A stretch of DNA of 64,000 bases from Lateolabrax maculatus (GCA_031216445.1 CM062209.1:22381501-22445500); one strand, 5' to 3'. Counted from the stretch's first letter, positions 32,549-45,862 are shown. Translations and numbers: made by a program. The notes: generated by a model not told the origin, from the sequence alone.

Positions 32549-33728
32549 TGGTGAAAGTGACAAATGACCTTTTGATTGCGTCAGACAAAGGATTTGTCTC
32601 TGTACTTGTTCTGTTAGATCTTTAGCTGCTTTTGATACCATTGACCATTGTATCCTATTACAGAGACTGGAGCATTTGATTGGCATCAAAGGACCAGCAC
32701 TAAGCTGGTTTCAGTCGTATTTATCAGATAGATTTCAGTTTGTCCATGTAAATGATGAATCCTCCGTGCACATGGAAGTTAGTTTTTGAGTTCCACAAGG
32801 TTCAGTGCTCGGACCACTTTTATTCACCTTGTATATGCTTCCTTTAGGCAATATTATTAGGAAACACTCCATAAACTTTCACTGCTGTGCAGATGATACT
32901 CAGTTATACTTATCGATAAAGCCAGATGAAACCGGTAAGTTAGCCAAGCTTCAGGCATGTGTTAAGGACATAAAAGACTGGATGACCTGCAATTTTCTGC
33001 TGTTAAACTCAGACAAAACTGAAGTTATTGTTCTGGGTCCTAAACACCTGCGAGACGCACTATCTATAGATATAGTTACTCTAGATGGCACTGCCCTGGC
33101 CTCTAGCACCGCTGTAAGGAATCTAGGAGTAACCTTTGACCAGGACATGTCCTTTAATACCCATATAAAATAGACTTCAAGGACTGCCTTCTTCCACTTA
33201 CGTAATATTATAAAAATCAGGCATGTCCTGTCTCAAAAAGACGCAGAAAAACTAGTCCATACATTTGTTACTTCTAGGTTGGATTATTGTAATTCCTTAT
33301 TATCAGTTTGCCCCAATAAGTCTCTAAAGACTCTCCAGCTGATCCAGAATGCGGCTGCACGTGTACTGACAGGAACTAGCAAAAGAGAACATATTTCTCC
33401 AATATTAGCTTCTCTGCACTGGCTCCCTGTAATATCCAGAATAGAATTTAAAATTTTCATCCTCACTTACAAAGCTCTTAATGGTCAGGCACCATCATAT
33501 CTTAAAGAGCTGATAGTACAGTATTACCCCACTAGAGCACTACGCTCACAGAAAGCAGAGTTACTTGTGGTACCTAAAGTCTCTAAAAGTAGAATGGGAG
33601 CCAGAGCCTTCAGTTATCAAGCTCCTCTTCTGTGGAATCAGCTCCCAATTTGGGTTCAGGAGACAGACACCCTCTTTTCGTTTAAGAGTATGCTAAAAAC
33701 GTTCCTTTTTGATAAAGCTTGTAGTTAG
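32549..33728 (+). pseudogene. L2 LINE ORF2, reverse transcriptase (deleted fingers, stops)
   Basis: After [20 protein letters not shown] (junction near 32545) the frame is at RT motif 3/A, so motifs 0-2 are missing, a deletion of several hundred bases. LLDL then stops at 32623 where LSAAFDT would continue; AFDTIDH (about 32628) carries the first catalytic Asp, a stop lies at 32788, [12 protein letters not shown] (about 32790) is motif B, and CADDTQLY (about 32886) is motif C. A stop at 33171 precedes the thumb region (LDYCNSLL, LTGTSKREHISP, LHWLPV) up to the stop at 33726. Confidence 0.88.
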
Positions 33729-34294
33729 GGCTGCCGGGGGATTTCCCATGATGCACTGAGCTTCTCTCTCCTCCTCTCCCTCTCTATCCGTACAAATTCG
33801 TATCCCACTAATACAGGTTACTAATTCCACTTCTTCCTGGTAGTCCTTGTGCTTTCTGTGTTTTTTCGCCTTCTCACTTTCTGCAGGTATTTCTGCCTCT
33901 GGAGCTGTAGATTCTTGATCTGTGATTGCCGGCCGTCTACTGCTCCCATGTTCCTGCTCCACACTCACTGCTGCAGTCGTGATTATTATTAGTCTGATTT
34001 GTTGTCTCTCCTCCTGCTCTGTCTCCCCTCTCCCCCTCTCTCCTCCCCTTTCAACCCAACTCGGTCGATGCAGATGGCCGCCCACCCAGAGCCTGGTTCT
34101 GCTCGAGGTTTCTACCTGTTAAAAGGGAGTTTTTCCTCGCCACTGTCGCCAAGTGCTGCTCATGGTGGGAACTGTTGGGTCTCTGTAAATAATATTTTAA
34201 AGAGTATGGTCTAGACCTACTCTATGTGAAAGCGTCTTGAGATAACTTTTGTTATGATTTGGCGCTATTCAAATAAAATTGACTTGACTTGACT
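33729..34294 (+). other. L2 LINE 3' UTR with conserved tail
   Basis: Includes a CT-rich stretch, TTAAAAGGGAGTTTTTCCTCGCC, AATAAA (34272-34277) and the TTGAC-type terminal repeats. It is almost the same as 60232-60634. Confidence 0.85.
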
Positions 34295-35469
34295 GGTCAA
34301 AATGTCTTAAATGGCCTATCAAGCTGAGAAAAGTCTGATCGGGCAAAAGAAGTAACACCCATGGGTGGGTGGTTCGTCTTTAAAAATGTGTGTGACAGCT
34401 GTGTTGAGTTTATACATTTCATATTTGGGTGTAATTTACTACTGTCAGGTGAGAACCTTGCATCTCTCTAATGTACGATCTTAGAAATCTTATTTTTGCG
34501 ATCAAAACTATGGAATGGGGTTTATGGTCATGAAGGAACTCCAACTTTCTCAGCAATAATAAGACAGAATGTTTCTGCACACACCACCACTGGAGTCACA
34601 GGGTTTTTAAGCAACAGCAGCAAAATGCTCTTTCATGTTAATTCCATGTTATACAACTCAGTGTTTATGACAAGTGCAGTGGTCATATTATAAGCCTCAT
34701 GTCTCCTCTCTCTCTCACTCACACACTCACATACACTAATTTTTACCCTTGAATAAGCATGTGCATGCACACACACTGACACAAATGCACACTGAGGGGT
34801 AGAGTGATGAATGGGCTGATCTAATGCTCACATTTACATGTCGGCGCTCTGCACCGCATTGCATGTGAGGCAGAAAGACATGGAGAGAAAAATGCAGATG
34901 TAGAAATTCGCATATTCCTATCACTTGATTCTTGTGAATTTTTTTCCAAAAAGTGCAGAGAAGGATTTTTACAGTTAGGTTTGTTTGAGCAACACAGAGG
35001 GGATTTTTTGTCTTTATTGTCACACAAAACAGCTGCTGCTGACTTTGCCTCTCAATGCCAATTTTGTTGTGGGTGATGTATTTCACTGCTGTGGATACTG
35101 GCCAAACACACTCACAAATGTAGGAAAGGTGATGTCACGGGGAGATCCAGTGCAGGCTGACAGCAGCAGTAAAAAATGAAATGGTTTGGGAGTTTTTCTC
35201 TCAAAAGGGCCTCTTTCAAGAGTCACAATATTTCAGACACTTAACACGCTGGGAAAAAGGAGACCAGCTTCTCCACCTCGATACAAAACATGCTTGGTTT
35301 TGAGGAGTTTTTGTGCTTGAACGACTGAGATTATTTAACTACAAACACTTTTAGTAGTGCTGTGCTCTCTGCTTCTCTGCTGCTGACAGACATTCATGTT
35401 CTCCAGAAAATGAACCTTAATGACTTTGGGGATCCTCAGAATTTTCTTCTAGTGCCACCATAAGGGTTA
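34295..35469. other. Non-coding interval
   Basis: No supported gene or recognised element. Confidence 0.5.
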
Positions 35470-35790
35470 ATATTTTTGCTTCTGCATGAATTATCTGAAC
35501 AACTATTGGATGGATTGCCCTGACATTTGGTTCACGCATTCATGTTCTCCACAGGGTGCTCTACTGTTATCATCAGGTCAAAATTTAAATTTTTCATCCA
35601 TGACTTTGCTTTACGACCAAATACCTGCAAAACCAATGACATTGCCATCAGCCTTAGCTGCACTTTGTGTTTAGTGCCAATTTTCATGATAGCACATGTC
35701 AGCACAGTAGTGGTAATCATGATGAACATTGAAACAACCAAGCACCAGCATATTAACATTGTCAACATGTTAGCATGCTACCCAGAGCAC
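35470..35790. repeat. Teleost dispersed repeat (unclassified)
   Basis: Contains the TTATCTGAACAACTATTGGATGG and CAACATGTTAGCATGCTA motifs of a widespread fish repeat. A related piece (AACATCAGCATGTTAG, then AAAGCACCACTGTGCCTAA) is at 49715-49835. Superfamily unknown to me. Confidence 0.5.
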
Positions 35791-37120
35791 CAAATATGTA
35801 TTAATCCACAGCTTGTGTTTTAAAAATGAGACACAAAAATCAGGTTGCGATTTAAAAGGTTTATGTCTTTAAGTGGGAGCAAATGAGCTTGGGCCTGAGA
35901 GCCACTGACAGGAGGCAGTAGGACAGTAGGAAGGTCAGGTAGGATTGAGAGACAGACCAACACGTTGTTGGTTCTGGACATTTCATGGGATTTGTTAACA
36001 GAAAAAATATAGAATAGTGCGGCACCATTTTAAGAAAAGAACCGAATTATCCGTCTGTGTTTGAAAAAGTGAAGGTAGACAATTGGACATGATGGCATTA
36101 AGGGGATGGATCAAAGTAAATTACAGCCATTTAAAGTAATCAATCAATATCAACTTTGCACACACATGATTTATAACAGAGTAAGGTGTTCCACCACAGC
36201 TGGCTCAGCCCCCTGATGAATCCCATGATGCATCATTCTCAGAGGGTATAGGGGCTTCACACTAATTCTTCTCAGTCAAAGTGCCATCTGATGCTGCCTC
36301 ATTTGGCGAGTGAACCTCAGGGATCTTTATTATGTGTCTATACTTAGATTGGAAGCTGTTCAGTGTGAAGCTAAAGGTGCAATTGCAGACACATAAATGC
36401 ACAATAACTCACTGATGAAGGATGAGCATGTAAGAGTCAATAGATTTCTGCATGTGAGGGAAAGACGGACGAGACCCACACAAATGAAGAAGGGGTTGGA
36501 CTGAGAGGTTCATCTCCTTTGCCCTTGGACACAGATCATCCCACAGATGAAAACATGTGACTTTAGAAGCATCTTAACAAAGCGCCAATCAGAGAGAAAG
36601 ATGGAGGACAGGAAAAGAGAAGGAAGGGGGGAAATCAGGCAAAAAGATGAAAGAGAGTGAGCGAATGATTGAAAGAGCTAGTGAGGGAAGAGAAGGGGGA
36701 GAGAAGATCTTACGCATGGTGGTGGGGACTCACAGATGGCTTGACACCACGATTCCTTTGAAATGTTACTGAGCCCTTGCTCCTCTGTGTTGAGACAATT
36801 CATCTCAATTTGCTTGGATGACAACAGTGATACAAGACTCCCAGTACCCCCCCCCCCCCATTCTTCTTATGTTGATGTCTTCTTCTCACACATTTGATTA
36901 TTTTTCCCATGCTGTAGCTGTCTTTCTTGTTTGTCTTTTTTCTTATTTTCAGTTTTGATTTTGCCTTAATGTTAGTCCCGACTTCCTTTACATTACTACA
37001 ACATGCATCAAATCACAATATGGAGGACTTAAAGTGCATAAATAAAAACAAATCAAAGAATGAAGTGAAATACAATACACATTATTATGTGTAATTATGT
37101 CATAATTAGAGTTGCATAAT
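35791..37120. other. Non-coding interval
   Basis: No supported gene; a purine-rich GAGA/GAAA stretch at 36590-36710 and a C run at 36847-36859. Confidence 0.5.
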
Positions 37121-37418
37121 TAGGGCTGCAGTGGTACAGTGGTTTCACAGCATGAAAATTGACGGTTATCATCCCATGTACATTTGCTTATCTACGGAAT
37201 TAAATTATAACGTAGTGTCATTAAAAAAAGAAAAAGCAATTTCACCTGCATTATTTCCAGTTTCATGTCTGTCAGGACATTATACTTTGTGAGCATTTGT
37301 TCAACCAAAAAAAAAACCTTTAAAAGGGTCATAATAATAATAATTGTGTTATACCACGAAACTGTTATTTTCTTAGATGGTTATCATACCGTGAAAATCT
37401 CATACTGATGCAACCCTA
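37121..37418. mobile_element. hAT-like MITE (298 bp)
   Basis: Ends TAGGGCTGCA (37121-37130) and TGCAACCCTA (37409-37418) are complementary at 9 of 10. Internal CCGTGAAAATCTCATAC, GGTTATCAT and TATACCACG phrases are typical of a common fish hAT-type MITE. The flanking 8-mers TGCATAAT and CATGTAAT agree at only four positions, so the target duplication is decayed or absent. Confidence 0.6.
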
Positions 37419-40400
37419 CATGTAATGTAGAATGTGTTTTAGTGGAAGTGCAATTGCACGTAAAGTAAACGCAAAGACATGTTATCAAGCAAACATGTGT
37501 ATGAGCTCTGGGCAGCACACAGGTAGGGTTGAAAATGCATCTGCACAAATTGAAAAGGTTTCAAAACACACCAGAAGAATGACAAAACAGCACATCAGAA
37601 TGATGAATTGATCGAGGAGGGAAGTTCAGCTGTAAACAACACCAATGCCACACTCACTTATTTACACCATCAGCTGGCACACAGTAGCATCTGCGTTCAT
37701 TTCAAGTTGTGTGTTTGTGCACCTGATGAAGGTAATTCACTCTCTTCTGAGACCTGTGAGACAAATCAGATGCAGGCCATAGTACCAAAACAATGAGCTG
37801 AAAGAGGCTAAAACCCTCTGTAATGCTGAGGAAAACTTTAGAGTTAGATTTTACACAGTCATTTGATACATGATTAAGCAAGCTTTAAGCTTATCTGCTA
37901 CCAAAACAGTAGATAATGACCATTTTATTTGGTGTACTTGTAGTACTTAGTACGTGTACTGTGCACTGTTTAAACCCATGTAGTACTACACAGTTCATAT
38001 CTAACTGATGCCTCTGTCTCAAATGACTGGTAGGAAGACATCCATTAACTATCCATGACAGCTGTTCTATAGTATGATGGCATCATTGGAGCACAGCAGA
38101 AAGAAGGGCGTTAAACAAAGGACAAATCTTGTTTCCATGGATGCATGCAGAGAAAACAATGACAGTAAATGATGACATTACTGCAAATTGCAAAAATCGA
38201 CGTATGTGTAAGAAAAAAACAAAAAAATAAATAGATAGGTTTGACAGAATAACCTAATATGGAAAGGCTGATACCTGCTACTGTTCAGTCATTAGTTTCT
38301 GCACAGAACTAAATGAATGTGTATACAGAGTCACTGGTGAGACTTTTACTAGAAGAACGATGTTTAAACGGCAATCCATAAAACTGACACATGGGAAAGA
38401 ATAGAGAATTGTATATGGGTCCATTAGGCTTACAGGCTCTTAAAAACCAAAGGGAGACGTGATAAAACTAAAATATGTTGCTCAGGACGTCTCACTAATG
38501 ATCACTGTGGTCCCCCACCAGCTTTGTCTCTGTCTGTCTTTTCTCTCCCCCTCCATCCTTCTCTCACTCTCAATCCTTCTCCATCTTTCATCTCGTTTCT
38601 TCCTCTCTGGCAGTGTAAGTGTCAGTTCATCACTCCCTTTTACTCACACGAGACACTGCTCGGCGCTCGCCCGCCAACTGCGACCACTGTCAACAATAAA
38701 ACCCAAATTTAATAACCACGATATCTCATGAGCCAACGGGGCCAGCTCACTGGTGTCATAAAAGTCTCGCAAAGAGAAGTGGAGACAATAAGGCTTTTAT
38801 GTGCGCAGCGATGCTTTAGCTTGAATTTGTCATAGACACAGAAGCAAAATAGTGGAGTAGTTTGTAAATAAGAGACTACTGAATCATATCTTTCTCCAGG
38901 CTTTGATACGTTTTAATTTAAAATACTAGTGCCACTTTATGGCAAAAAATCCATGTTAGGTAAATTCTTAAATCTACTGCAGCGTGGCCTTCATTTGAAA
39001 CAGGCTTGTATTAGAACCAGGCCTTTATTTCTAATTTCACCTGTTTTCTGATCTGCTCCCATTTTCATTTGTTCTTGATGCTATTTTGCTGTTAATGCAA
39101 ACTCAGTTTTTCTTCTATGTTAACCTGGTGTCTGGACACTTCCTGAAAATTTGTTTCACATTAAAGTTAAAATCCTTCAGATTTCTATCATTTAAAACCC
39201 CAACAATTTATGGTCAGGATTCCTTCACAACCAGTCAATTGATGCAATAACGTTCAGGAACGTAAATACTTATGGTCGCCAACCAGGACTGACACCTGGA
39301 GTATTATCATTTTAAAAATCATCTAGTATCTCAAAGGGCACAACCCCTCCCTTCCCTGGAAAGCGTTTAATGTGAAAATTCTGCAGGATGGTGTGAGTGA
39401 CACTGACAACAGCTGAACAGTGATCAAAAGAACAGCAAAGTAGAAACAATTAGAATTAGTTCGTGAGTTATACAGTACTTCTGTTGAAAAAAAGAGAGGC
39501 CGGCCCACCCCCCATCCCCAGCCTTTTTGTTAGTACTATTGGCTCACACCCTGCCATCATATGAATACTGGCTTTTACTTGACAGATTAACTTATATATT
39601 GTGCTGTTGAAAGTGGATTTTCTTCAGAGAAAAGATAAAAAGAAAATAAATATTGATGATCGTTCACATATACTTTGCGATATTAATTAGCCTGCTCTAC
39701 AGAATCCCATGTGTGTGTTCTGAGAAGGCCAGAGAAGAGCCGCGGAGGGGGGGGCCTGAATGGGTTTAGTATTCAGCTTTCGCTCGTAAGCCCTCACTCT
39801 CCAAAGCAATTTCTGCAGCTTGAAACACCTTCAAGGTGTCATCCAGCTAATTTCCAGTGAATTGAAGCTCTGACAACAGGCAGCATGTGTGAACATGGAT
39901 CAATAGCCTCTTCCCCAGTCCGGGCCAGCTCAGTGAATTGGACCCTGTCACCAATGTCATTTTCTGTTAGCATAAATTGGCCGAATGACATCGGATTACT
40001 AACAAGTCTATCACACAGACAGTGATCGCCACCCCCACTGTGTGTACAGAGGGACACATGAACACACACTGGTGAGCAGGCACACACACATACACACATA
40101 CAACAAGAATAACCTTCAGAAGTGCGGCCTAAGATGTTTACCGTGGTTACCGCACTGATAACCTTTTCACAAGTCTCCCTGACTCTCATTGCCCCCCACA
40201 ATCCCCTTGCAGCTTTTAGCTGTCAGCCGGGGGTTATTAGGACCTGGCTTCTGTCAAAGTACTTCAATTATTTACACAAATGGGTTTCTGCTCACTGACC
40301 AGACCTTACAGTGAGGGATTCATGTACATCTGACTCATGCTGACATCTAAAGATATGGGTTGATCATTTAAATTGCTCAAATGTTGGCAATGGGGCTGAA

Positions 40401-41264
40401 AGATGTTCCTTCAACTGTGCAATGTGATATAAAATATATAACCCTGTGTGGTATTTCCAAATTTCCAAAAAAAAAAATATTAGCATTCATCAGTTTAACG
40501 AACACACCGCAGTCTAAACTTCACACATGGTCCAAAATGTATTTCAACACTTTTCATTAAGATCATAATGACAAGATCGCGCAATGTCTCAATATCTGGA
40601 CAGAACTGAAAAGACCCGATCTGTAGCACCAAGAGTTCAGTGTGAACATCTGGTTTGCCACAAAGCAAAGATTGCCAGTTGAAAACGTTATTTATTATAT
40701 TTTGATTGGACTGCAGAAAACTGAGCTAGAGCACTCACATGAAGGAGTGAAAGAGACAGAAACACAGCGTTGCCCACTGCTGCCAACAGATCAATAAATG
40801 TGGAAATGTCAGTTTTTATGTAAGCCCTGAAGCTGTAATTGTAGAATTTCTGAGTGCGTGGCTGGCAGGACACGACCCTGTTTCCCTCGCACTGTTTGGT
40901 ATTAGCTGTGGTTTCAGGATACTTTGGTTGTCCCTCCAAGTGACTAAATTGGTTCTGCTACTAATTAGAAGTTTAGCATACTGGGGAAAATGGCAGGAGC
41001 ACCAAATGAAAAGCAACGTACTTCAACTTCATAATAAGAGTCCAAGTAAAAAGGCAGATAAAATGGAATACCAATTGGCTGTGTTCTGTGTTAGCATTAA
41101 GATTTTGTCTAAACAGTATCTGTGAATGCATCACAGAAACATGCTCTGCACTACAACCTTGATAATTGCAACATTGCGTATGTAACGTAGACTTTGAGTC
41201 TTAGGCAGCCTGTTCATTTACTGCCAACTGCATGAACCTCTCCAACCCGGTGTGATCTGCCATA
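37419..41264. other. Non-coding interval
   Basis: No supported gene. A CT-rich stretch lies at 38525-38615. The minus-strand frame 39839-40201 has no recognisable domain. Confidence 0.5.
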
Positions 41265-41279
41265 CCCACTGAGCAAAGA

Positions 41280-41620
41280 CACATTTGAAAGACGTCATTT
41301 TTACGTCTTTATCTACCATTCAAAAGACGTCCACTGAGGAGCCAAATTGAAAGTTTTTGCGACGTCTTCTTAAACGTCTTTTTAACGTTCACTATTGATG
41401 TAATTTGGACATCAATAGTGAACATCAAAGAGACGTCTTTTAAACGTTCAATATAGACATCCAAAATACATCCTTACAGCGTTCAAAATTATAGTTTTTA
41501 CGACAACATTTCAGACGTCTTTTCAACATCAATTAAAGACGTCCAAAGGACAGGTTCATAAGGTTCAAAATGAAAGTTTTTATGACGTCTTTCTTGGCCT
41601 CATTTCAGACGTCCCAATTG
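41280..41620. repeat. Degenerate ACGTC-rich subterminal repeats
   Basis: Repeats of the type CAAAATGAAAGTTTTTATGACGTC occur at about 41344, 41484 and 41567, interspersed with AACGTT and GACGTC palindromes. A perfect 15-bp-arm hairpin lies at 41387-41423 (loop AATTTGG). Confidence 0.75.
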
Positions 41621-43085
41621 CACTCCATTTAAACCATATTTACTTCTTTAATTATAAATGAGGCCAGAGTCCCGACCTGTGCTCACTTATTGTCAGCTTT
41701 ATTGAATACCATGTTTGGTCAGCAAACCTTCATCAGGTAGGCTATTGTTCCAATGTTAGATGACCAAAACATGGTGTTCAATAAAACTGATTTAATGAAG
41801 GCAGTGTGCGGGACTACTTTAAAATTGTAAATAAAAAAATTATACCTACTACCCTTAGATGCACCTGTCCAAGACATACAGGTATATTTTTAGTAACCTT
41901 TTTACAATTGGAAATGCATGACATCTGATCTATTAAAAATGACACATTGTTTGAAATGACGAGAGAACATTTCTCATCTTTAATGAGGTTTTCAGCAAAA
42001 TATTAACAGTTTGAAAAGTAAAACAAAATTCAAAATAATTTCTTAAGTCCTAAAGTTAACCGCCAATTGCCAAAATCTCCACGATACATGACAAATGGAC
42101 AGTAACACTATTTTGTCCAGACCCAGCGTGTTTTGTATGCAACCACCCTCCCACACTTTTTTTAACCTATTTGTATGTGTTGTAGATTGAAAACAGGGGA
42201 GACATAAAAGTCCCCTAAACTGGAAAAACTGTACAGCACTCATGCAAAAGTACTCTCCACCCCTGTATCCCCTCCACCTCTTTTCCTCCCTACTGCATGT
42301 TTAAGATGTTCTGCTGCATGATGCTTGACTGCAGCCTCTGTAGCTTATTTATCCCATCTCATAACTGCCACTGCAGGAGTTGAACAAAAACAAAAATTAT
42401 AAATAAGCAAACACAACTAGTGTAGTTACATCGCAGTATGCATGTTAGAATATTTCTATGTGAAAACATTGAGGTTTGAAGTTCCTTATACTTATTATTA
42501 TTACTCCTGTCAAATAAATAAATAATAAATGTATTGACCAGTGCATTTCGGCTGTGATCCAACGGCTCGTGGTGTAGCAAGGAGTGTTCTTGCATCCTTC
42601 AGTAGCAGGTGTCCTTGTTCTCTTAATATTGCCAATAATTCATTTACAAGCAAACTGTATTGCGATAAGAAAAAACAATACTTTAAAACTTCACTTTTAG
42701 AGGAAATCACTGGATCGCCACTTAAACATAATCTTTTGGGGTTAATGCATCACGGCTAGAATAAACCTACATAATAGCATGTAGCTACACTTCCTTTTGA
42801 TGATTGCAATTAGCTACACAGAGGCATTATGGTTGGGGCACACTTGGGACAAACCACTTGTGCTTGTACTGCACGGGGCTGGGTCCCGCGCCTTCTCAGA
42901 AATGTCAGGCTGCAACGACAGCACGCCCTAATGTCCCGCGCTACATCCAAGTTAAGAACCATATGCTATTTCTGACATTTTGTAAGTCATAGTTTATCAT
43001 GGCAATAGTAAAAATATGACATTATTTGGGTTTTAAGCAGACAGAAGACACATGCAGATGAAAAAAAGACAACAAAATCACAACA

Positions 43086-43120
43086 ACATCAGCTTGTTAG
43101 CAAGACTAACAAGCTGATGT
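43086..43120. repeat. Perfect hairpin, 15-bp arms, 5-nt loop
   Basis: ACATCAGCTTGTTAG pairs exactly with CTAACAAGCTGATGT. Confidence 0.95.
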
Positions 43121-44195
43121 CATAAATTGAGATACCCAGAGGTACCAAGCTGAGAGGCTTACATATGCTAAAACGCTCGGCTGGCGTTACATTGGCGGTG
43201 TGTTGGTGCCTCACATAATAAATATCAGAATGAGTTCAGCCTTACCTTTCACTTGCTGCACACACAATATCGACTTTCCTCGTCAAACCGTCCCCATCAT
43301 CGGCTCCAGAGCTCATAGAGCATGCGCAGTACATTCACCTGGGTCATTTGTTTACAACGATAATGGCCTTTTTTGGCTTCATGCCACTGAGTAACTCCAA
43401 CGCTGCATCCATCCAGAACCATGGAAAACAGCGCGAACATGACTGAGATTTTAAAGCGGGAGGACTATCAAGTAAACTATAAACGAAAGGAAGCTATTTA
43501 AATTGTTTGACGTTGAAAAAGGTATATATGCAGTATTTATTATTAAAAAAATTTCCATAAACATTTGCACTGATTTTATGGAGGAAATGTGCTACAATTA
43601 AATCAATATAAATAAATGATGTATTTAAATTAAATCAAAATTTCAGGAAAGGTGGGAACTTTCCATGGGAATAACAGGAATAAAATGTAAATATTTTCAC
43701 AGGCTGTACCAAACAGATAGAAACAGTAATGAACAATTAACAATTTATGAGTGGAACGTTGAAGGGACACTTCAATGAAAAACAATGCTGATTTATTTAG
43801 CACACACACTGACAGTTATTTAGTTTGAGTTTTAACATCATCCAGTGATGTCATGGGAGGGCAGTGAATCCTTGTGTTTTGTCATAATTTAATAGAGTTG
43901 TAATTGATACAACACAGGGATTCAGTGCTCCAATGACAGTAGTCAAACTCATCAAATATCAACTGTGAACTGTTGATTCAATCTTCTTAAACTTCCCATG
44001 GACAAATTCTGGAAATTTCCTGGAATGTTTCCCCTACTTTGCAACCCTGATGTAAATTATTAAATAAATTAATTAAATGTTATGTAATATAATTTTTAAA
44101 CAATTACATAATATCAACTTACTATGTTATATTATTAACAGTTATGTCTATTCAAAAAACTTCACAATGCCAACACATTTCAGGTTGGTTCAGGC

Positions 44196-44370
44196 ATCGA
44201 ACCTATCTTGGACGTCTGTAGGCCTCCAAAAGATGTTCTGGCTAGACCTCCAGATATTTAGCTTTTCCTGCAGTTGCCCAGACATCCAAAAGGGGTCCTA
44301 GTCAGACGTTCAGATATTGAACCCGTCTTGCACGTCCACCAGACGTCCAGAAGTAGGTCTGGTTTGACGG
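44196..44370. repeat. Three tandem copies of a ~60-bp unit
   Basis: Units at 44196-44253, 44254-44313 and 44314-44370 each begin ATCGAACC / ATATTTAGC / ATATTGAACC and end near an AGACCTCCAG / AGACGTTCAG / GTTTGACGG block. Confidence 0.7.
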
Positions 44371-45516
44371 ACGTTATACAGACATGATATTTACGTCTCC
44401 TTGATGTCGCATGTTTGCTGGGTAAGGATCTGAAAACCTCTCGGTCTCCTGACCGATAAAAAGAATAATGTCAAGTTCTATTTTTGCATTTGCAGCCGAT
44501 TTGTGGTAAAAAAAAAAAAAGTCTTCATTGTCTGCTGCCAGCTGGTAAACATGAAGCCAGCTCTGCAAAGGTCACAGTTGGAAAGTAAGTTAGTACATTT
44601 ACTCAAATACTGGATGATTCTGCAAAACCCCAAATTACGTTCAGTGACACAAAAGTTTTTCAGAATTACTTTTTTCTACAACATCTGCAAGTGGCAACCA
44701 CAGAAAGTCCAATCCCATATAAACATAAAGTGAAGGGATACTGGATACTGTGCTGGACTGCAGCCCAAGTGTATTTATCTTGTATCTATATATATTCTGT
44801 GGCCTACATTTCTGATTGGTTGCAACTTAAGTAATTAACCCTTAGCAATGCTCTGATACTGTAAAATTACATTTTCCACTCTTGCAATGCTGGTGTGTCT
44901 TCATTCTTTTAAAAAGCTGGTAGTGTCTAAAAGTATTTTTTTTGTCCTTTGTTTTCTCTCTCGTAGCAGTGATGTGAGGACAGGGCCTCGCAGGTGTTTA
45001 CATCTGTCAAGGTGAGTCATCGTTGGGTCACTGGGCACAGAGGAGCACTTTACACCTGCGTCCGTCATTGGTATAAAAGGACTATTACACAAAGTTCTTT
45101 GTATCCATATATGGTTCATGTTTTCATTATTTTGTTTTCCTAATTTCATAATATAAAATATGTAATTCAATAACTGTATCTGCTTTTGGAGCGAACACAG
45201 AGCACAGGTATGATCTCAGTCATCATTATATTTTAATTCCCCATTTTAGCCAGTGGCTGTAGCATGGTTACTGTTGTGGGGTCCAGACGCTCCTGTATGA
45301 CTAATGAAGGAAACACTTCAGTTATTGTTTTCAGAATCAGCCCCTTAAATACTGGGTGAGCCCCCCTGTAAAACAGGAACAGGCTAATCGGTGTAGGAGT
45401 TACGGCCTCAGGTCATCGGCTTGTTGGAGCTTGCGGACAATCTCAAGCCCCTCGTTATTTCTTTATGTCTCCATGTCTTCCTCTCTTTATGTCTCTGTCT
45501 GGCATAAAGCTCTCCT

Positions 45517-45517
<1 letters not shown>

Positions 45518-45561
<44 letters not shown>
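45518..45561. repeat. (CA)22 microsatellite
   Basis: Uninterrupted CA run. Confidence 0.97.
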
Positions 45562-45564
<3 letters not shown>

Positions 45565-45797
45565 TAAAATAAAAGAACACACTGGCCTTCATGCTGTGAT
45601 CTATGTTAGCCTATCTATGAAGATCTATGAAGCCAAGTGCAGTCATAAAGACCTTTGAGAAATTGTGTGTGTGCGCGCCTTTGCTGACACGAACAGGGTT
45701 ATAAAGGCAGAGCAGTGGCTAGCACTGCACATTATCTCACTCTGCCATGCTGAAGGACCTAGTCAACAATACTCATACCCTAAAATGTAAAAGAAAG

Positions 45798-45806
<9 letters not shown>

Positions 45807-45859
<53 letters not shown>
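45807..45859. repeat. (AT)26 microsatellite
   Basis: Uninterrupted AT alternation over 53 bp, preceded by an A-rich run. Confidence 0.97.

Positions 45860-45862
<3 letters not shown>

Larger units (their letters stand above)
30990..34294 (+). mobile_element. L2-like LINE, internally deleted
   Basis: Plus-strand element with an ORF1 C-terminal fragment, ORF2 endonuclease, RT and a 3' UTR of about 570 bp ending in AATAAAATTGACTTGACTTGACT. The 3' repeat tail (TTGAC/ACTTG units) and the motif set ([23 protein letters not shown]) are those of L2-type LINEs in teleosts. The 5' end is truncated or degraded, and an internal deletion removes most of the RT fingers. A second, more deleted copy is at 60013-60634. 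Confidence 0.88.
41265..44422. mobile_element. Candidate large non-autonomous DNA transposon with ACGTC-rich ends
   Basis: The left end reads CCCACTGAGCAAAGAC after a TA dinucleotide; the right end, read on the minus strand, is CCCAGCAAACATGC, also next to TA. Inside both ends there are dense GACGTC-type motifs: ten ACGTC in 41270-41620, and a 60-bp tandem repeat with GACGTCC at 44196-44370. The middle (41650-44190) is AT-rich and non-coding and includes a hairpin (43086-43120) and a possible hAT-MITE end (near 44049). No transposase is visible. Confidence 0.4.

Noticed and set aside
33693..34214. Open frames on both strands in the L2 3' UTR, repeated at 60191-60559
   Set aside because: Conserved because the LINE 3' UTR is conserved; not translated parts of the element.
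39839..40201. 120-codon minus-strand frame
   Set aside because: No domain, no splice support, includes a CA-rich low-complexity part (CMCVCVCACS).
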